Source of the DNA: a bacterium
GTDB lineage: Bacteria > Bacillota > Clostridia > Oscillospirales > Oscillospiraceae
Length of the DNA stretch: 15,280 nt
Assembly (NCBI GenBank): GCA_004562395.1
Contig: SFQY01000032.1
Span: 1-15,280 of the forward strand
Direction: 5' to 3'
Part shown: positions 1 to 6,702 of the stretch, piece after piece
Numbering within the stretch: position 1 is the stretch's first letter
Layout of the letters: each line of letters begins with the position of its first letter
The notes under the pieces: generated by a model
Told to the model about the DNA's origin: nothing
Database searches by the model: none
Seen by the model: the letters and a program-made list of their open reading frames with translations, nothing else
Program-made: the position numbers and the translations under genes

Positions 1-39
1 GACGGCATCCTGACCGTAAAGCGTCAGGGCCGCCGCTGA
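1..39 (+). CDS. 3' end of an unidentified upstream gene
   Basis: Frame 1 is open from the first base and ends at TGA 37-39, giving a C-terminus that reads DGILTVKRQGRR. It ends one base before the ATG of the methyltransferase, the usual spacing of a translationally coupled operon. Only twelve residues are visible, so I cannot name a family; the basic end is the only trait that can be described. Confidence 0.45.
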   Translation, partial: DGILTVKRQGRR

Positions 40-40
40 T

Positions 41-1111
41 ATGAGCGAGATCCGGCTGGGGAGCCTGTTTGACGGGATCGGCGTGTTCCCGCTGGCGGCA
101 GTGCGCTGCGGTATCGTGCCCGCATGGGCCAGCGAGATAGAAAAAGCGCCTATCTCCATCACGAAACGCCATTTTCCCGGTATGGCGCATTTAGGGGATG
201 TGACAAAGCTGAACGGCGGCGACATTCTGCCTGTCCACATTATCACCTTTGGCTCACCCTGCCAGAACCTCTCACAGATCGGCAACAGGGCCGGTCTTGC
301 CGGGGAAAAATCCAGTCTGTTCTTTCATGCGATCCGTATTATCCGTGAAATGAGGGAGGCGACAAATGGTATATTTCCAGCAATCGCTGTTTGGGAGAAC
401 GTCATGGGAGCGTTTTTTTCAAATGACCGGATGGACTTTAGAGCCGTGCTCTCAGCGTTCACAGCCGCCGACATTTCAATGCCTGCTTCTGGAAGATGGG
501 CAGGAGCCGGAATGGTGCGAGGGCATACGCCCGATCTCGCATGGCGGCTCATGGATGCCCAGCATTGGGCAAGCCCCCGATTGGCACGACGGCAGCGCGT
601 CTTTGTTGTGGCAGACTTTGGAGGACAATGTTCCCACGAAATACTTTTTAAGCCCCGCGCAGTGCAGTCAATTTCTGCGTCTGGCGGAGATTGCTGGCTG
701 TCCGCCGCCTGCGGAGATCGAGGCTCTTTTATTGAAGCAGGGCGGCGTGTACCGATCACCAGACCCTTTCAATGCTACCGTATGCGGGCATCGGCAAAGG
801 AGCGGACAGCGGAGGCGTTCCGAAACAGCTTCGGACTGCCAACTGACCCTTTTCCCACTCTGTTAGCCAGCACGGTCAGTCCCTTTGCCTTTTGGTATGA
901 GGACGATCCTGCCGGGGGCTGTGTCCGCTTTCCCACAGAAAGAGAATGTGAACGGCTCATGGGGCTGCCGGAGGGCTGGACAAAGTACGGCGCGGATGGT
1001 GAGGAAATCCTGTCCGCCCATCGCTACCGGGCGCTGGGAAATGCTATCGCGCTGCCCTGCGCCGAGTACATTATGCGCGGCATATATGATGTTCTGACAA
1101 GGAGGTGCTGA
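41..1111 (+). CDS. DNA (cytosine-5) methyltransferase, Dcm family
   Basis: Methylates cytosine C5 in DNA using S-adenosylmethionine. The 356-residue protein shows the family motifs in order: motif I GSLFDGIG at residues 7-14 (cofactor), motif IV GSPCQ with catalytic Cys74, motif VI WENV at 118-121, a motif VIII-like RRQR at 183-186 followed by VFVVADF, a short target-recognition region about 200-295, motif IX RECERLMGLPEGW at 301-313, and motif X ALGNAIALP at 331-339. Motif VIII is usually QRRxR; here the glutamine is displaced. The start ATG follows the upstream TGA by one base and has no strong SD, so coupling is likely. It is an orphan: no restriction endonuclease is visible, so it probably protects the element from host restriction. 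Residues about 109-275 are overlapped by a second open frame, and codons there end in A/T unusually often (20 of the first 40 from base 368, against 9 of 40 near the N-terminus). Confidence 0.9.
   Translation: MSEIRLGSLFDGIGVFPLAAVRCGIVPAWASEIEKAPISITKRHFPGMAHLGDVTKLNGGDILPVHIITFGSPCQNLSQIGNRAGLAGEKSSLFFHAIRIIREMREATNGIFPAIAVWENVMGAFFSNDRMDFRAVLSAFTAADISMPASGRWAGAGMVRGHTPDLAWRLMDAQHWASPRLARRQRVFVVADFGGQCSHEILFKPRAVQSISASGGDCWLSAACGDRGSFIEAGRRVPITRPFQCYRMRASAKERTAEAFRNSFGLPTDPFPTLLASTVSPFAFWYEDDPAGGCVRFPTERECERLMGLPEGWTKYGADGEEILSAHRYRALGNAIALPCAEYIMRGIYDVLTRRC
366..866 (+). CDS. Putative overprinted gene inside the C5 methyltransferase
   Basis: A 166-codon open frame in frame 3 lies wholly within the methyltransferase gene, which is in frame 2. 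It begins at ATG with a good SD (GAGGGAGG about 353-360, roughly six bases away). The product does not look like random shadow translation. It contains GRTSWERF, PTFQCLLLEDGQEPEW and then TLEDNVPTKYFLSPAQCSQF followed by LRLAEIAG. This resembles small Clostridia phage/ICE proteins found next to C5 methyltransferases, which carry a segment like LSQVLE..VPxKYYLSxKACxGILRRAxxRGK. That resemblance is from memory and unsearched. The last 40 or so residues are low-complexity and basic, perhaps forced by the other frame. Function unknown. The alternative is a fortuitous open frame in GC-rich DNA, but the SD and the family resemblance argue against that. Confidence 0.55.
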   Translation: MVYFQQSLFGRTSWERFFQMTGWTLEPCSQRSQPPTFQCLLLEDGQEPEWCEGIRPISHGGSWMPSIGQAPDWHDGSASLLWQTLEDNVPTKYFLSPAQCSQFLRLAEIAGCPPPAEIEALLLKQGGVYRSPDPFNATVCGHRQRSGQRRRSETASDCQLTLFPLC

Positions 1112-1113
1112 AA

Positions 1114-1789
1114 ATATCATCCCTGTTTGAAGCCTACATTACCAACCTCGGCAAATACAACGAGGGGCGGCTTGTGGGCGAAACGCTGAAATTCCCGGCC
1201 ACCACGGAGGAGGTGCAGGCCCTTTTGAAGCGCATCGGCGTGGATGGGGTACGGTATGAGGAAATCTTCATTACCTCATGAGTATGAAAGCATTGACGAG
1301 CTGAACCATCTGGCCCATGTGCTGTCTGACCTCGACCAGAGCGACATTGAAAAGTTTGAGGCCGTCATTGACAGCGGCGAATACACGGGCAGCGTCCATG
1401 ACCTGATCAACCTCGCGCAAAATCTGGATTGCTATGACTTCTACCCCGGCATTGACAGCGAGGAGGCGCTGGGCCGGGTCTACATCGAGGAAATGGAAAT
1501 GCTGGATGTGCCGGATAATGTGCTGCCCTACTTCGACTTTGAAGCCTACGGGCGGGACGCACGGATCAACGAGGGCGGCCATTTTGCCCCCGGCGGCTAT
1601 GTGTTCAATAACGGCGGCAGCTTTGTGGAGCGGTATCACGGGATGGAGGATATTCCCCCGGAGCACCGTATCTTCGCCTATCCCAAGCTGAATATCCGGG
1701 AGCAGATGGCGGCGTATCAGGAGGTCATAGACCGTTCGGCGCTGAACGAGGAAAAGCTGCGGCTTCCCACCAGCCGCGAGGACAGATAG
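1114..1789 (+). pseudogene. ardA: ArdA-type antirestriction protein, frame-broken
   Basis: ArdA proteins are acidic DNA mimics that inhibit type I restriction enzymes when an element enters a new host. The N-terminal part (frame 1, 1114-1281) reads SLFEAYITNLGKYNEG and ends IGVDGVRYEEIFIT, then hits TGA at 1279-1281. The rest is in frame 2 from about 1274, reading EYESIDELNHLAHVL, then NLDCYDFYPG, FEAYGRDARINEGGHF. In relatives, including Tn916 Orf18, about a dozen residues (xDYxxxxxGLxxxL) join these parts. They are missing here together with a frame change, consistent with a small deletion. A downstream ATG (1244) could still make a fragment of about 181 residues. The SD AGGAGG just upstream points to ATA at 1114 as the start (family M-S-x-L-F-E-A-Y). 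GTG 1105 and CTG 1108 are alternatives but overlap the SD. An assembly error is possible. Confidence 0.75.
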
Positions 1790-1793
1790 GCCA

Positions 1794-1816
1794 CTTCTGG
1801 TCACGGTGGCCAGAGG
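1794..1816 (+). repeat. Interspersed inverted repeat, copy 1
   Basis: Left arm CTTCTGGTCAC, centre G, right arm GTGGCCAGAGG. It begins four bases after the ardA stop and ends four bases before the SD of the pcfB-like gene (AGGAGG 1821-1826), so a hairpin here would lie next to the ribosome site. Second-position pair is T-G (wobble in RNA). Confidence 0.9.
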
Positions 1817-1834
1817 GCAAAGGAGGTGTAAGCT

Positions 1835-2305
1835 ATCGTCGGAGATGAAGTGTCCCGGCAGACCATCGCCGTCAGCGTCAAGGCGTCCAAGCTGACCGCC
1901 CGTGCGCTGGCCTATGTGGTGGCCGCCGTGGGCCGGAAAATTGCCAAGGAGCACCGCAAGGCGCAGACACCCCACGGCAAGCAGAGTGTGCGAAAGCTCA
2001 TGGGCCACGGTGGGGACATCAACGCCATCGAGGTGGACACGCCCAAGCTGTTTGACAAGGTGGCCCGGAAATGGGGCGTGGACTATGCCATCCGCCGTGT
2101 GGGAGAGGAAAAATATCTGCTTTTGTTCAAGGCACGGCAGGCCGACGCCATCACAGGCTGCTTTGCCGAGTATTCCCGGTTGGAACTAAAACGGGCCAAG
2201 TCCCGGCAGACGCCGATCCGGGAGCAGCTCCGGCAGGCGGAGGAAAAGGTGAAAAAGCAGCCCCAGCGGGAATTGACAAAGGAGGCGGCGCATGGCGACA
2301 GATAA
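1835..2305 (+). CDS. PcfB family protein (DUF3801), coupling-protein accessory
   Basis: PcfB-type proteins accompany the VirD4-like coupling ATPase in Gram-positive conjugation systems and help bring the relaxosome to the channel; PcfB of pCF10 is the namesake. The conserved start EVSRQTIAVSVKASKLTARA is followed by a basic helical region and a charged C-terminal tail (EKVKKQPQRELTKE). The first conventional start is GTG 1850, but it lies 23 bases from the SD AGGAGG at 1821-1826. ATC at 1835 is eight bases away and gives I(M)-V-G-D-E-V-S-R-Q, which fits my recollection of family N-termini better. I therefore extend to 1835 (156 residues) and flag the near-cognate start. The end overlaps the next ATG by 14 bases, so the two genes are coupled. 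Function is inferred from family and position. Confidence 0.8.
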   Translation: MVGDEVSRQTIAVSVKASKLTARALAYVVAAVGRKIAKEHRKAQTPHGKQSVRKLMGHGGDINAIEVDTPKLFDKVARKWGVDYAIRRVGEEKYLLLFKARQADAITGCFAEYSRLELKRAKSRQTPIREQLRQAEEKVKKQPQRELTKEAAHGDR

Positions 2306-4130
2306 AATCAGGAAGTATGTTCTTCCGAACATCCCGTACCTGTTCATCGGCTGGTTTTGCCTGAAAATCGGCACGGCGTACCGTCTGGCCGCTGGCGCGG
2401 GCTTCGGGGAAAAGCTGCTGGGGCTGGGCCAGACCATCGGCTCGGCCTTTGCCAGCTTTGCCCCCGGCCTTGCCCCGCTGGATTGGTTTGTCGGCATTGT
2501 GGGCGCAGTCGGCTTCCGGTTGATGATCTACTGCAAGGCGAAAAAAGCAAAGAAATTTCGCCGCGATGCCGAGTATGGCACAGCCCGCTGGGGCAACGAA
2601 AAAGACATCAAGCCTTTTGTCGATCCCAAGTTTGAAAACAATATGCTGCTGACCGCCACAGAACGGCTTACCATGAATACCCGCCCCAAAAATCCCGCCA
2701 ACGCCCGCAATCTCAATTTCTGCGGGATCGGTTCGTCCGGCTCCGGCAAGACCCGCTTTTGGCTCACGCCCCAGCTTTTGCAGGCCCATTCTTCCTATGT
2801 GGTGGTAGACCCCAAGGGCGGTGTGCTGGGGCAGGTCGGGGCCTTTCTCCAGCGCCGAGGCTATCAGATCAAGGTGTTCAACAGCATAGATTTTTCCAAG
2901 TCCATGCACTACAACCCTTTGTCGTATATCCGCAACGAGGCCGACATCCTGAAATTCGTGAACGCCCTGATCACCAACACCAAGGGCGAGGGTAAAGAGG
3001 GCGATCCGTTCTGGACGAAAGCGGAAACGCTTTTGTACTGCGCCCTAATCGCCTACATCATTTTCGAGGGGCCTGCCGAGGATCGGAATATAAATACGCT
3101 GGTGGACATGATCTCCGGCATGGAGGTCAAGGAGGATGACGAAAACTATAAAAACGCCGTGGACTATATGTTTGACGGCCTTGCCAAACGCAAGCCGGAT
3201 TGCTTCGCCGTGAAGCAATACCGCAAATTTAAGCTAAGCAGCGGCAAGACGGCAAAAAGTATCCTTATTTCCTGCGGTGCGCGTCTGGCCCCCTTTGACA
3301 TTCCCCAGCTTCGGGAGATTATGTCCTATGACGAATTAGAGCTTGACCGCATGGGAGATCGGCGGACGGCCACATTCTTCTGTATCAGCGACACCGACAG
3401 CACCTACAATTTCCTTGTGGCGCTGGCCTTTTCGCAGATGTTCAATCTCCTGTGCGAACGGGCGGACAATGTTCACGGTGGACGGCTGCCCCATCATGTG
3501 CGGGTGCTGTGGGACGAGGCGGCCAACACGGGACAGGTGCCCCAGCTTGAAAAGCTGGTGGCCGTCATCCGCTCCCGTGAGATCAGCCTGTGCCTGCTGT
3601 ATCAGCAGTTGGCGCAGTGCAAGGCCATCTATGACAAGAACGCGGAAACCATCCTCGGCAACATGGATAGCGTTCTGTTCCTCGGCGGGCGCGAAAGCTC
3701 CACCATCAAGGAGATTTCGGAGAACTGGTTGGGAAAGGCCACCATCTCCATGCAGACCGAGGGACGCTCACGGGGCCAATCCGAAAGCTACAGCCAAAAC
3801 ACCCAGCGGCTGGGCCGGGAACTGATGACCCCAGCCGAGCTTGCCACCATGCCCGGAGATCGGTGCATTTTGCAGCTTCGGGGCCTGCCCCCGTTCTTCT
3901 CCAAGAAGTACGATTTGAAACAGCATCCAAACTACAAATACACCGCCGAGGCCGACAAGGTGAAAAACGCTTTTGACCTCAACAGCCTTGTGACACGGCG
4001 GATGGACAAGCTCAACCCCAACGAAACCTATGCCGTTTACAAGGTGGACGTGCCGGACGAGGCGCTCACAGGCGAGGACGAGGACATCCTCAACTATGAC
4101 GACCTCGACGACCCGGACGCCTTTGTATAA
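2292..4130 (+). CDS. VirD4/TraG-type conjugative coupling ATPase
   Basis: This is the type IV coupling protein, a membrane-anchored ATPase that links the DNA-relaxase complex to the secretion channel. The 612-residue length is normal for the Tn1549-type family. An N-terminal membrane anchor lies within about residues 10-80 (IPYLFIGWF and DWFVGIVGAVGF). Walker A is GIGSSGSGKT at about 145-154, VVVDPKGG follows at about 170-177, and the Walker B-like VLWDEAANTG is at about 404-413. The C-terminus is acidic (EDEDILNYDDLDDPDAF), a common trait for cargo contact. The start ATG has SD AAAGGAGG a few bases upstream and overlaps the PcfB gene. The stop TAA is followed directly by repeat copy 2 and then an intrinsic terminator, so this seems to end a transcription block. 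Confidence 0.95.
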   Translation: MATDKIRKYVLPNIPYLFIGWFCLKIGTAYRLAAGAGFGEKLLGLGQTIGSAFASFAPGLAPLDWFVGIVGAVGFRLMIYCKAKKAKKFRRDAEYGTARWGNEKDIKPFVDPKFENNMLLTATERLTMNTRPKNPANARNLNFCGIGSSGSGKTRFWLTPQLLQAHSSYVVVDPKGGVLGQVGAFLQRRGYQIKVFNSIDFSKSMHYNPLSYIRNEADILKFVNALITNTKGEGKEGDPFWTKAETLLYCALIAYIIFEGPAEDRNINTLVDMISGMEVKEDDENYKNAVDYMFDGLAKRKPDCFAVKQYRKFKLSSGKTAKSILISCGARLAPFDIPQLREIMSYDELELDRMGDRRTATFFCISDTDSTYNFLVALAFSQMFNLLCERADNVHGGRLPHHVRVLWDEAANTGQVPQLEKLVAVIRSREISLCLLYQQLAQCKAIYDKNAETILGNMDSVLFLGGRESSTIKEISENWLGKATISMQTEGRSRGQSESYSQNTQRLGRELMTPAELATMPGDRCILQLRGLPPFFSKKYDLKQHPNYKYTAEADKVKNAFDLNSLVTRRMDKLNPNETYAVYKVDVPDEALTGEDEDILNYDDLDDPDAFV

Positions 4131-4153
4131 CCTCTGGTCACGGTGTCCAGAGG
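4131..4153 (+). repeat. Interspersed inverted repeat, copy 2
   Basis: Left arm CCTCTGGTCAC, centre G, right arm GTGTCCAGAGG. It begins on the base after the virD4 stop. The second arm position is C-G here instead of T-A, a compensatory double change relative to copies 5-7. Position 8/16 is T-T, unpaired. Confidence 0.9.
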
Positions 4154-4160
4154 ATCAGCT

Positions 4161-4184
4161 GCCGCCAGAAATGGCGGCTTTTTT
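4161..4184 (+). terminator. Intrinsic terminator after virD4
   Basis: A seven-base-pair stem GCCGCCA / TGGCGGC closes a GAAA tetraloop and is followed at once by six T. This is a textbook rho-independent terminator. It splits an otherwise continuous transfer operon, so the downstream genes need read-through, antitermination or their own promoter. I see no convincing promoter between here and 4220. Confidence 0.85.
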
Positions 4185-4219
4185 CATGGCCGGGGACATC
4201 CCGGAGAAATGGAGGATTT

Positions 4220-4432
4220 ATGCAGTTTTTTGCTTCTGCCGTTACTACCCTGCAAACTCTCGTCGTGGCGCTGGGCGCTGGCCTTGCCGTGTGGGGCGTG
4301 GTCAATCTGCTGGAGGGCTACGGCTCGGATAACGCAGCGGCCAAAAGTCAGGGCATCAAGCAGCTCATGGCGGGCGGCGGCATCATCGTGCTGGGCACGA
4401 CCCTGATCCCTCTGCTGTCTACCCTGTTTTAA
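4220..4432 (+). CDS. Maff2 family small membrane protein
   Basis: A 70-residue protein with two hydrophobic segments, TLVVALGAGLAVWGVVNLL (about residues 13-31) and GGGIIVLGTTLIPLL (about 52-66), joined by a polar loop with GYGSDNAAAKSQG. This matches Maff2 (PF12750), which sits between virD4 and the VirB6-like gene in Tn1549-type elements. Its size, two-helix form and place suggest a VirB2-like pilin or channel subunit; that role is inference. The ATG follows SD ATGGAGGA at a good distance. The next gene starts 12 bases after its stop. Confidence 0.88.
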   Translation: MQFFASAVTTLQTLVVALGAGLAVWGVVNLLEGYGSDNAAAKSQGIKQLMAGGGIIVLGTTLIPLLSTLF

Positions 4433-4444
4433 GGGCAGCTGCCG

Positions 4445-5311
4445 ATGGGTATTCTCACCGAATGGATCACGGAATGGCTCAAAGGGCTTTTGATCGAGGG
4501 CATCATGGGGAACCTCGAGGGGCTGTTTGACACGGTGAATACCCGCGTCGGGGAAATATCCGTACAGGTGGGGACTACCCCGGCGGCATGGAACGCCGGG
4601 GTGTTCTCCCTGATACGGCAGCTTTCCGAAACGGTGATATTGCCGATTGCCGGATTGATCCTGACCTTCGTTGCCACCTATGAGCTGATCCAGATGATAC
4701 TGGAAAAGAACAATATGCACGAGTTCGACGTGGCGAATATCTACAAATGGGTATTCAAAACCACTTGTGCCATCCTGATCCTGTCCAACACGTTCAATAT
4801 CGTCATGGCGGTCTTTGACGTGTCCCAAAGCGTGATCGCAAGCGCGGCGGGCATTGTCACAGGCGCAACCAACATCACGCCGGATATGCTGGCCGATCTG
4901 GAAATGACCCTTGAAACGATGGAGCTTGGCCCTCTGCTGGGCCTGTTTCTGCAATCGTTCCTCATTAAGTTTACCATGCTGGCGCTGAACATTTTTATTT
5001 TCGTGATCGTATATGGCCGCATGATCGAGATATATCTGCTGACCAGTTTAGCCCCCATCCCCGTGGCGACGCTCTCCAACCGGGAGCTTGGCGCGATGGG
5101 CCAGAATTATCTGCGCACCCTGTTTGCCGTGGGCTTTCAGGGTATGCTGATCCTTGTCTGCGTGGCGATCTATGCGGTGCTCATTCAGGGGATCGCCACA
5201 GGCGGAGATCCCATCGGGGCGATTTGGGGCTGTATCGGCTATACGGTGCTTCTGTGCTTCATGCTGATGAAAACCGGGACGATCTCAAAAAGCATCTTCA
5301 GCACCCATTGA
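4445..5311 (+). CDS. VirB6/TrbL-like conjugal transfer membrane protein
   Basis: A 288-residue polytopic inner-membrane protein, probably the VirB6/TrbL-equivalent channel component. Hydrophobic segments include TVILPIAGLILTFVATYELI, then FKTTCAILILSNTFNIVMAVF, LALNIFIFVIVYG, YLLTSLAPIPVATL, GFQGMLILVCVAIYAVLI and GYTVLLCFMLM. The loop APIPVATLSNRELGAMGQNY lies between two of them and is typical of the Clostridia version. The start ATG is preceded by a weak SD (AAGGGCAG), so translation probably depends on coupling to the Maff2 gene 12 bases upstream. It ends just before the SD of the methyltransferase gene. Direct evidence is limited to hydrophobicity and gene order, which agree. Confidence 0.85.
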   Translation: MGILTEWITEWLKGLLIEGIMGNLEGLFDTVNTRVGEISVQVGTTPAAWNAGVFSLIRQLSETVILPIAGLILTFVATYELIQMILEKNNMHEFDVANIYKWVFKTTCAILILSNTFNIVMAVFDVSQSVIASAAGIVTGATNITPDMLADLEMTLETMELGPLLGLFLQSFLIKFTMLALNIFIFVIVYGRMIEIYLLTSLAPIPVATLSNRELGAMGQNYLRTLFAVGFQGMLILVCVAIYAVLIQGIATGGDPIGAIWGCIGYTVLLCFMLMKTGTISKSIFSTH

Positions 5312-5329
5312 GAAAGGAAAGGTGATCTT

Positions 5330-6115
5330 ATCGCTGATACCGCCGCTTCTGGTCACGGTGGCCAGAGGCCGATCCAGGAGGGCCTGCACCTCTCTGACGG
5401 CATTGAGGGCCTGCGTTCCCTGCCGAAGCATAGCGTGGATATGCTCTTGACCGATCCGCCCTACGGCACGACCCGGAACTTTTGGGATGTGCCGCTGCCG
5501 CTCCCGGAGCTGTGGGAGACGGTGAAATGGGCCGTCAAGCCGGAGGGCGCGGTGCTGTTTTTCGCACAATGCCCCTATGACAAGGTGCTGGGCGCGTCCA
5601 ACCTCGCCATGCTCCGTTATGAGTGGGTATGGTACAAAAGCCGCTGCACGGGTTTTCTCAATGCCCGCCGCGCTCCGCTGAAAAAGACGGAGAACATTCT
5701 GGTGTTCTACCAGAAGTCCCCGGCCTACTTTCCGCAGTTTGAGCAGGGCAAGCCGTACAAGAAAATCCACCGTTGCAGCGGGAACAGCCCCAACTACGGA
5801 AAGTTTGAACGCACCAACGGCGAGTCCGATGGGCGGCGCTTTCCGGGGAACGTGCTGGCGTTCCCCACGGTGACAACCACCGTGCATCCCACGCAGAAGC
5901 CCGTGGCCCTGTGCGAGTATCTGATCCGCACCTACACACGCCCCGGCGAGGTGGTGGCGGACATCTGCGCTGGCTCCGGCACAACTGCCGTAGCCGCGCT
6001 GAACACAGGCCGCCGCTTCGTCTGCTTTGAAACCGCCCCGGCCTTTTACGGCCCCGCCACGGAGCGCATCCGGCGGGCGCGGGAGGCTGTGGCATCTGGC
6101 AGGAAAGGAGAATGA
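5330..6115 (+). CDS. DNA methyltransferase, N4-cytosine/N6-adenine beta type
   Basis: An amino-group DNA methyltransferase of the N6_N4_Mtase family (PF01555). The catalytic DPPYG (residues 42-46, if counted from 5330) comes before the cofactor motif DICAGSGTT (211-219), with HPTQKP upstream of the latter. This is the beta order. The first ATG (5435) lies inside the conserved start of the catalytic region (DMLLTDPPYG), so the gene must begin upstream. In frame the region is open from 5312. With SD AAAGGAAAGGTGAT at about 5313-5326, ATC 5330 is the likely start, giving I(M)-A-D-T-A-A-S. That start is near-cognate and should be tested. Codons 6-13 are repeat copy 3, read as ASGHGGQR. It has no endonuclease partner and lies between the VirB6-like gene and prgI, which are usually adjacent, so it appears to be inserted cargo for restriction evasion. 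Confidence 0.85.
   Translation: MADTAASGHGGQRPIQEGLHLSDGIEGLRSLPKHSVDMLLTDPPYGTTRNFWDVPLPLPELWETVKWAVKPEGAVLFFAQCPYDKVLGASNLAMLRYEWVWYKSRCTGFLNARRAPLKKTENILVFYQKSPAYFPQFEQGKPYKKIHRCSGNSPNYGKFERTNGESDGRRFPGNVLAFPTVTTTVHPTQKPVALCEYLIRTYTRPGEVVADICAGSGTTAVAALNTGRRFVCFETAPAFYGPATERIRRAREAVASGRKGE
5346..5368 (+). repeat. Interspersed inverted repeat, copy 3
   Basis: Left arm CTTCTGGTCAC, centre G, right arm GTGGCCAGAGG. It lies in the first codons of the methyltransferase, just upstream of the conserved part of the protein, and marks the 5' edge of the two-methyltransferase insert. Confidence 0.9.
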
Positions 6116-6702
6116 TGACAGGAACCTACGAAATTATTTACGCCGATCCCCCGTGGCGCTACTCCGCAAAGAAAGTGCAGGGGGCGGCAGAAAACCATTA
6201 CCCCACCATGAGCATTGATGAATTGTGTGCGCTGCCTGTGGCCGAGCTTGCGGCCAAGGACAGCGCCCTTTTCATGTGGGCGACCTTTCCCCAGCTCCCG
6301 GAGGCTCTGCGGCTTATCCGTGCGTGGGGCTTCACCTATAAAAGCGTCGCTTTTGTCTGGCTCAAAAAGAACAAAAAGGCGGATAGCTGGTTTTATGGGC
6401 TGGGCTTCTGGACGAGGGCAAATGCCGAGGTCTGCCTGCTGGCGACCAAGGGACACCCCAAGCGGCAGGCCACCGATATTCACCAGTTTATCATTTCTCC
6501 CATCGAGGCCCACAGCAAAAAGCCGGACGAAACGCGGGACAAGATCGTTGCCCTCATGGGCGACAGGCCCCGCGTGGAGCTGTTCGCACGGCAGACCCCT
6601 CCCGGCTGGGACGTGTGGGGCAACGAGGTGGAGCCGACAGCGGGCCTCTGGTCACGGTGGCCAGAAGATAGCGGAAAGGAGGATGTTTCTTGCCCTATGT
6701 GA
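6115..6702 (+). CDS. MT-A70 family N6-adenine methyltransferase
   Basis: The N-terminus reads EIIYADPPWRY, where DPPW is the MT-A70 (PF05063) catalytic motif for adenine N6 methylation. Downstream are MWATFPQLPEAL, FVWLKKNKKADSWFYGLGFW and RVELFARQTPPGWDVWGNEV, all typical of phage and ICE members acting on DNA. ATG occurs at 6112 and 6115. The SD AGGAG (6106-6110) is only one base from 6112 but four from 6115, so I chose 6115 (195 residues). The start overlaps the stop of the preceding methyltransferase. The last 20 residues or so (GLWSRWPEDS and on) come from repeat copy 4 and the next SD, so the ancestral protein probably ended near WGNEV. The end overlaps prgI by 13 bases. Confidence 0.9.
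   Translation: MTGTYEIIYADPPWRYSAKKVQGAAENHYPTMSIDELCALPVAELAAKDSALFMWATFPQLPEALRLIRAWGFTYKSVAFVWLKKNKKADSWFYGLGFWTRANAEVCLLATKGHPKRQATDIHQFIISPIEAHSKKPDETRDKIVALMGDRPRVELFARQTPPGWDVWGNEVEPTAGLWSRWPEDSGKEDVSCPM
6645..6667 (+). repeat. Interspersed inverted repeat, copy 4
   Basis: Left arm CCTCTGGTCAC, centre G, right arm GTGGCCAGAAG. It is inside the 3' end of the MT-A70 gene, read in a different frame (LWSRWPE) from copies 3, 5 and 6, and ends nine bases before the prgI SD. The second pair is C-A, a mismatch. It marks the 3' edge of the methyltransferase insert. Confidence 0.9.

Noticed and set aside
1265..1290. Programmed frameshift in ardA
   Set aside because: No slippery heptamer or stimulatory structure is evident, and family residues are missing at the junction, which fits a deletion better.
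1271..2008. 245-codon - strand open frame across ardA, repeat copy 1 and the pcfB-like gene
   Set aside because: It runs antisense through two recognisable proteins and an intergenic repeat, with no SD or family resemblance.
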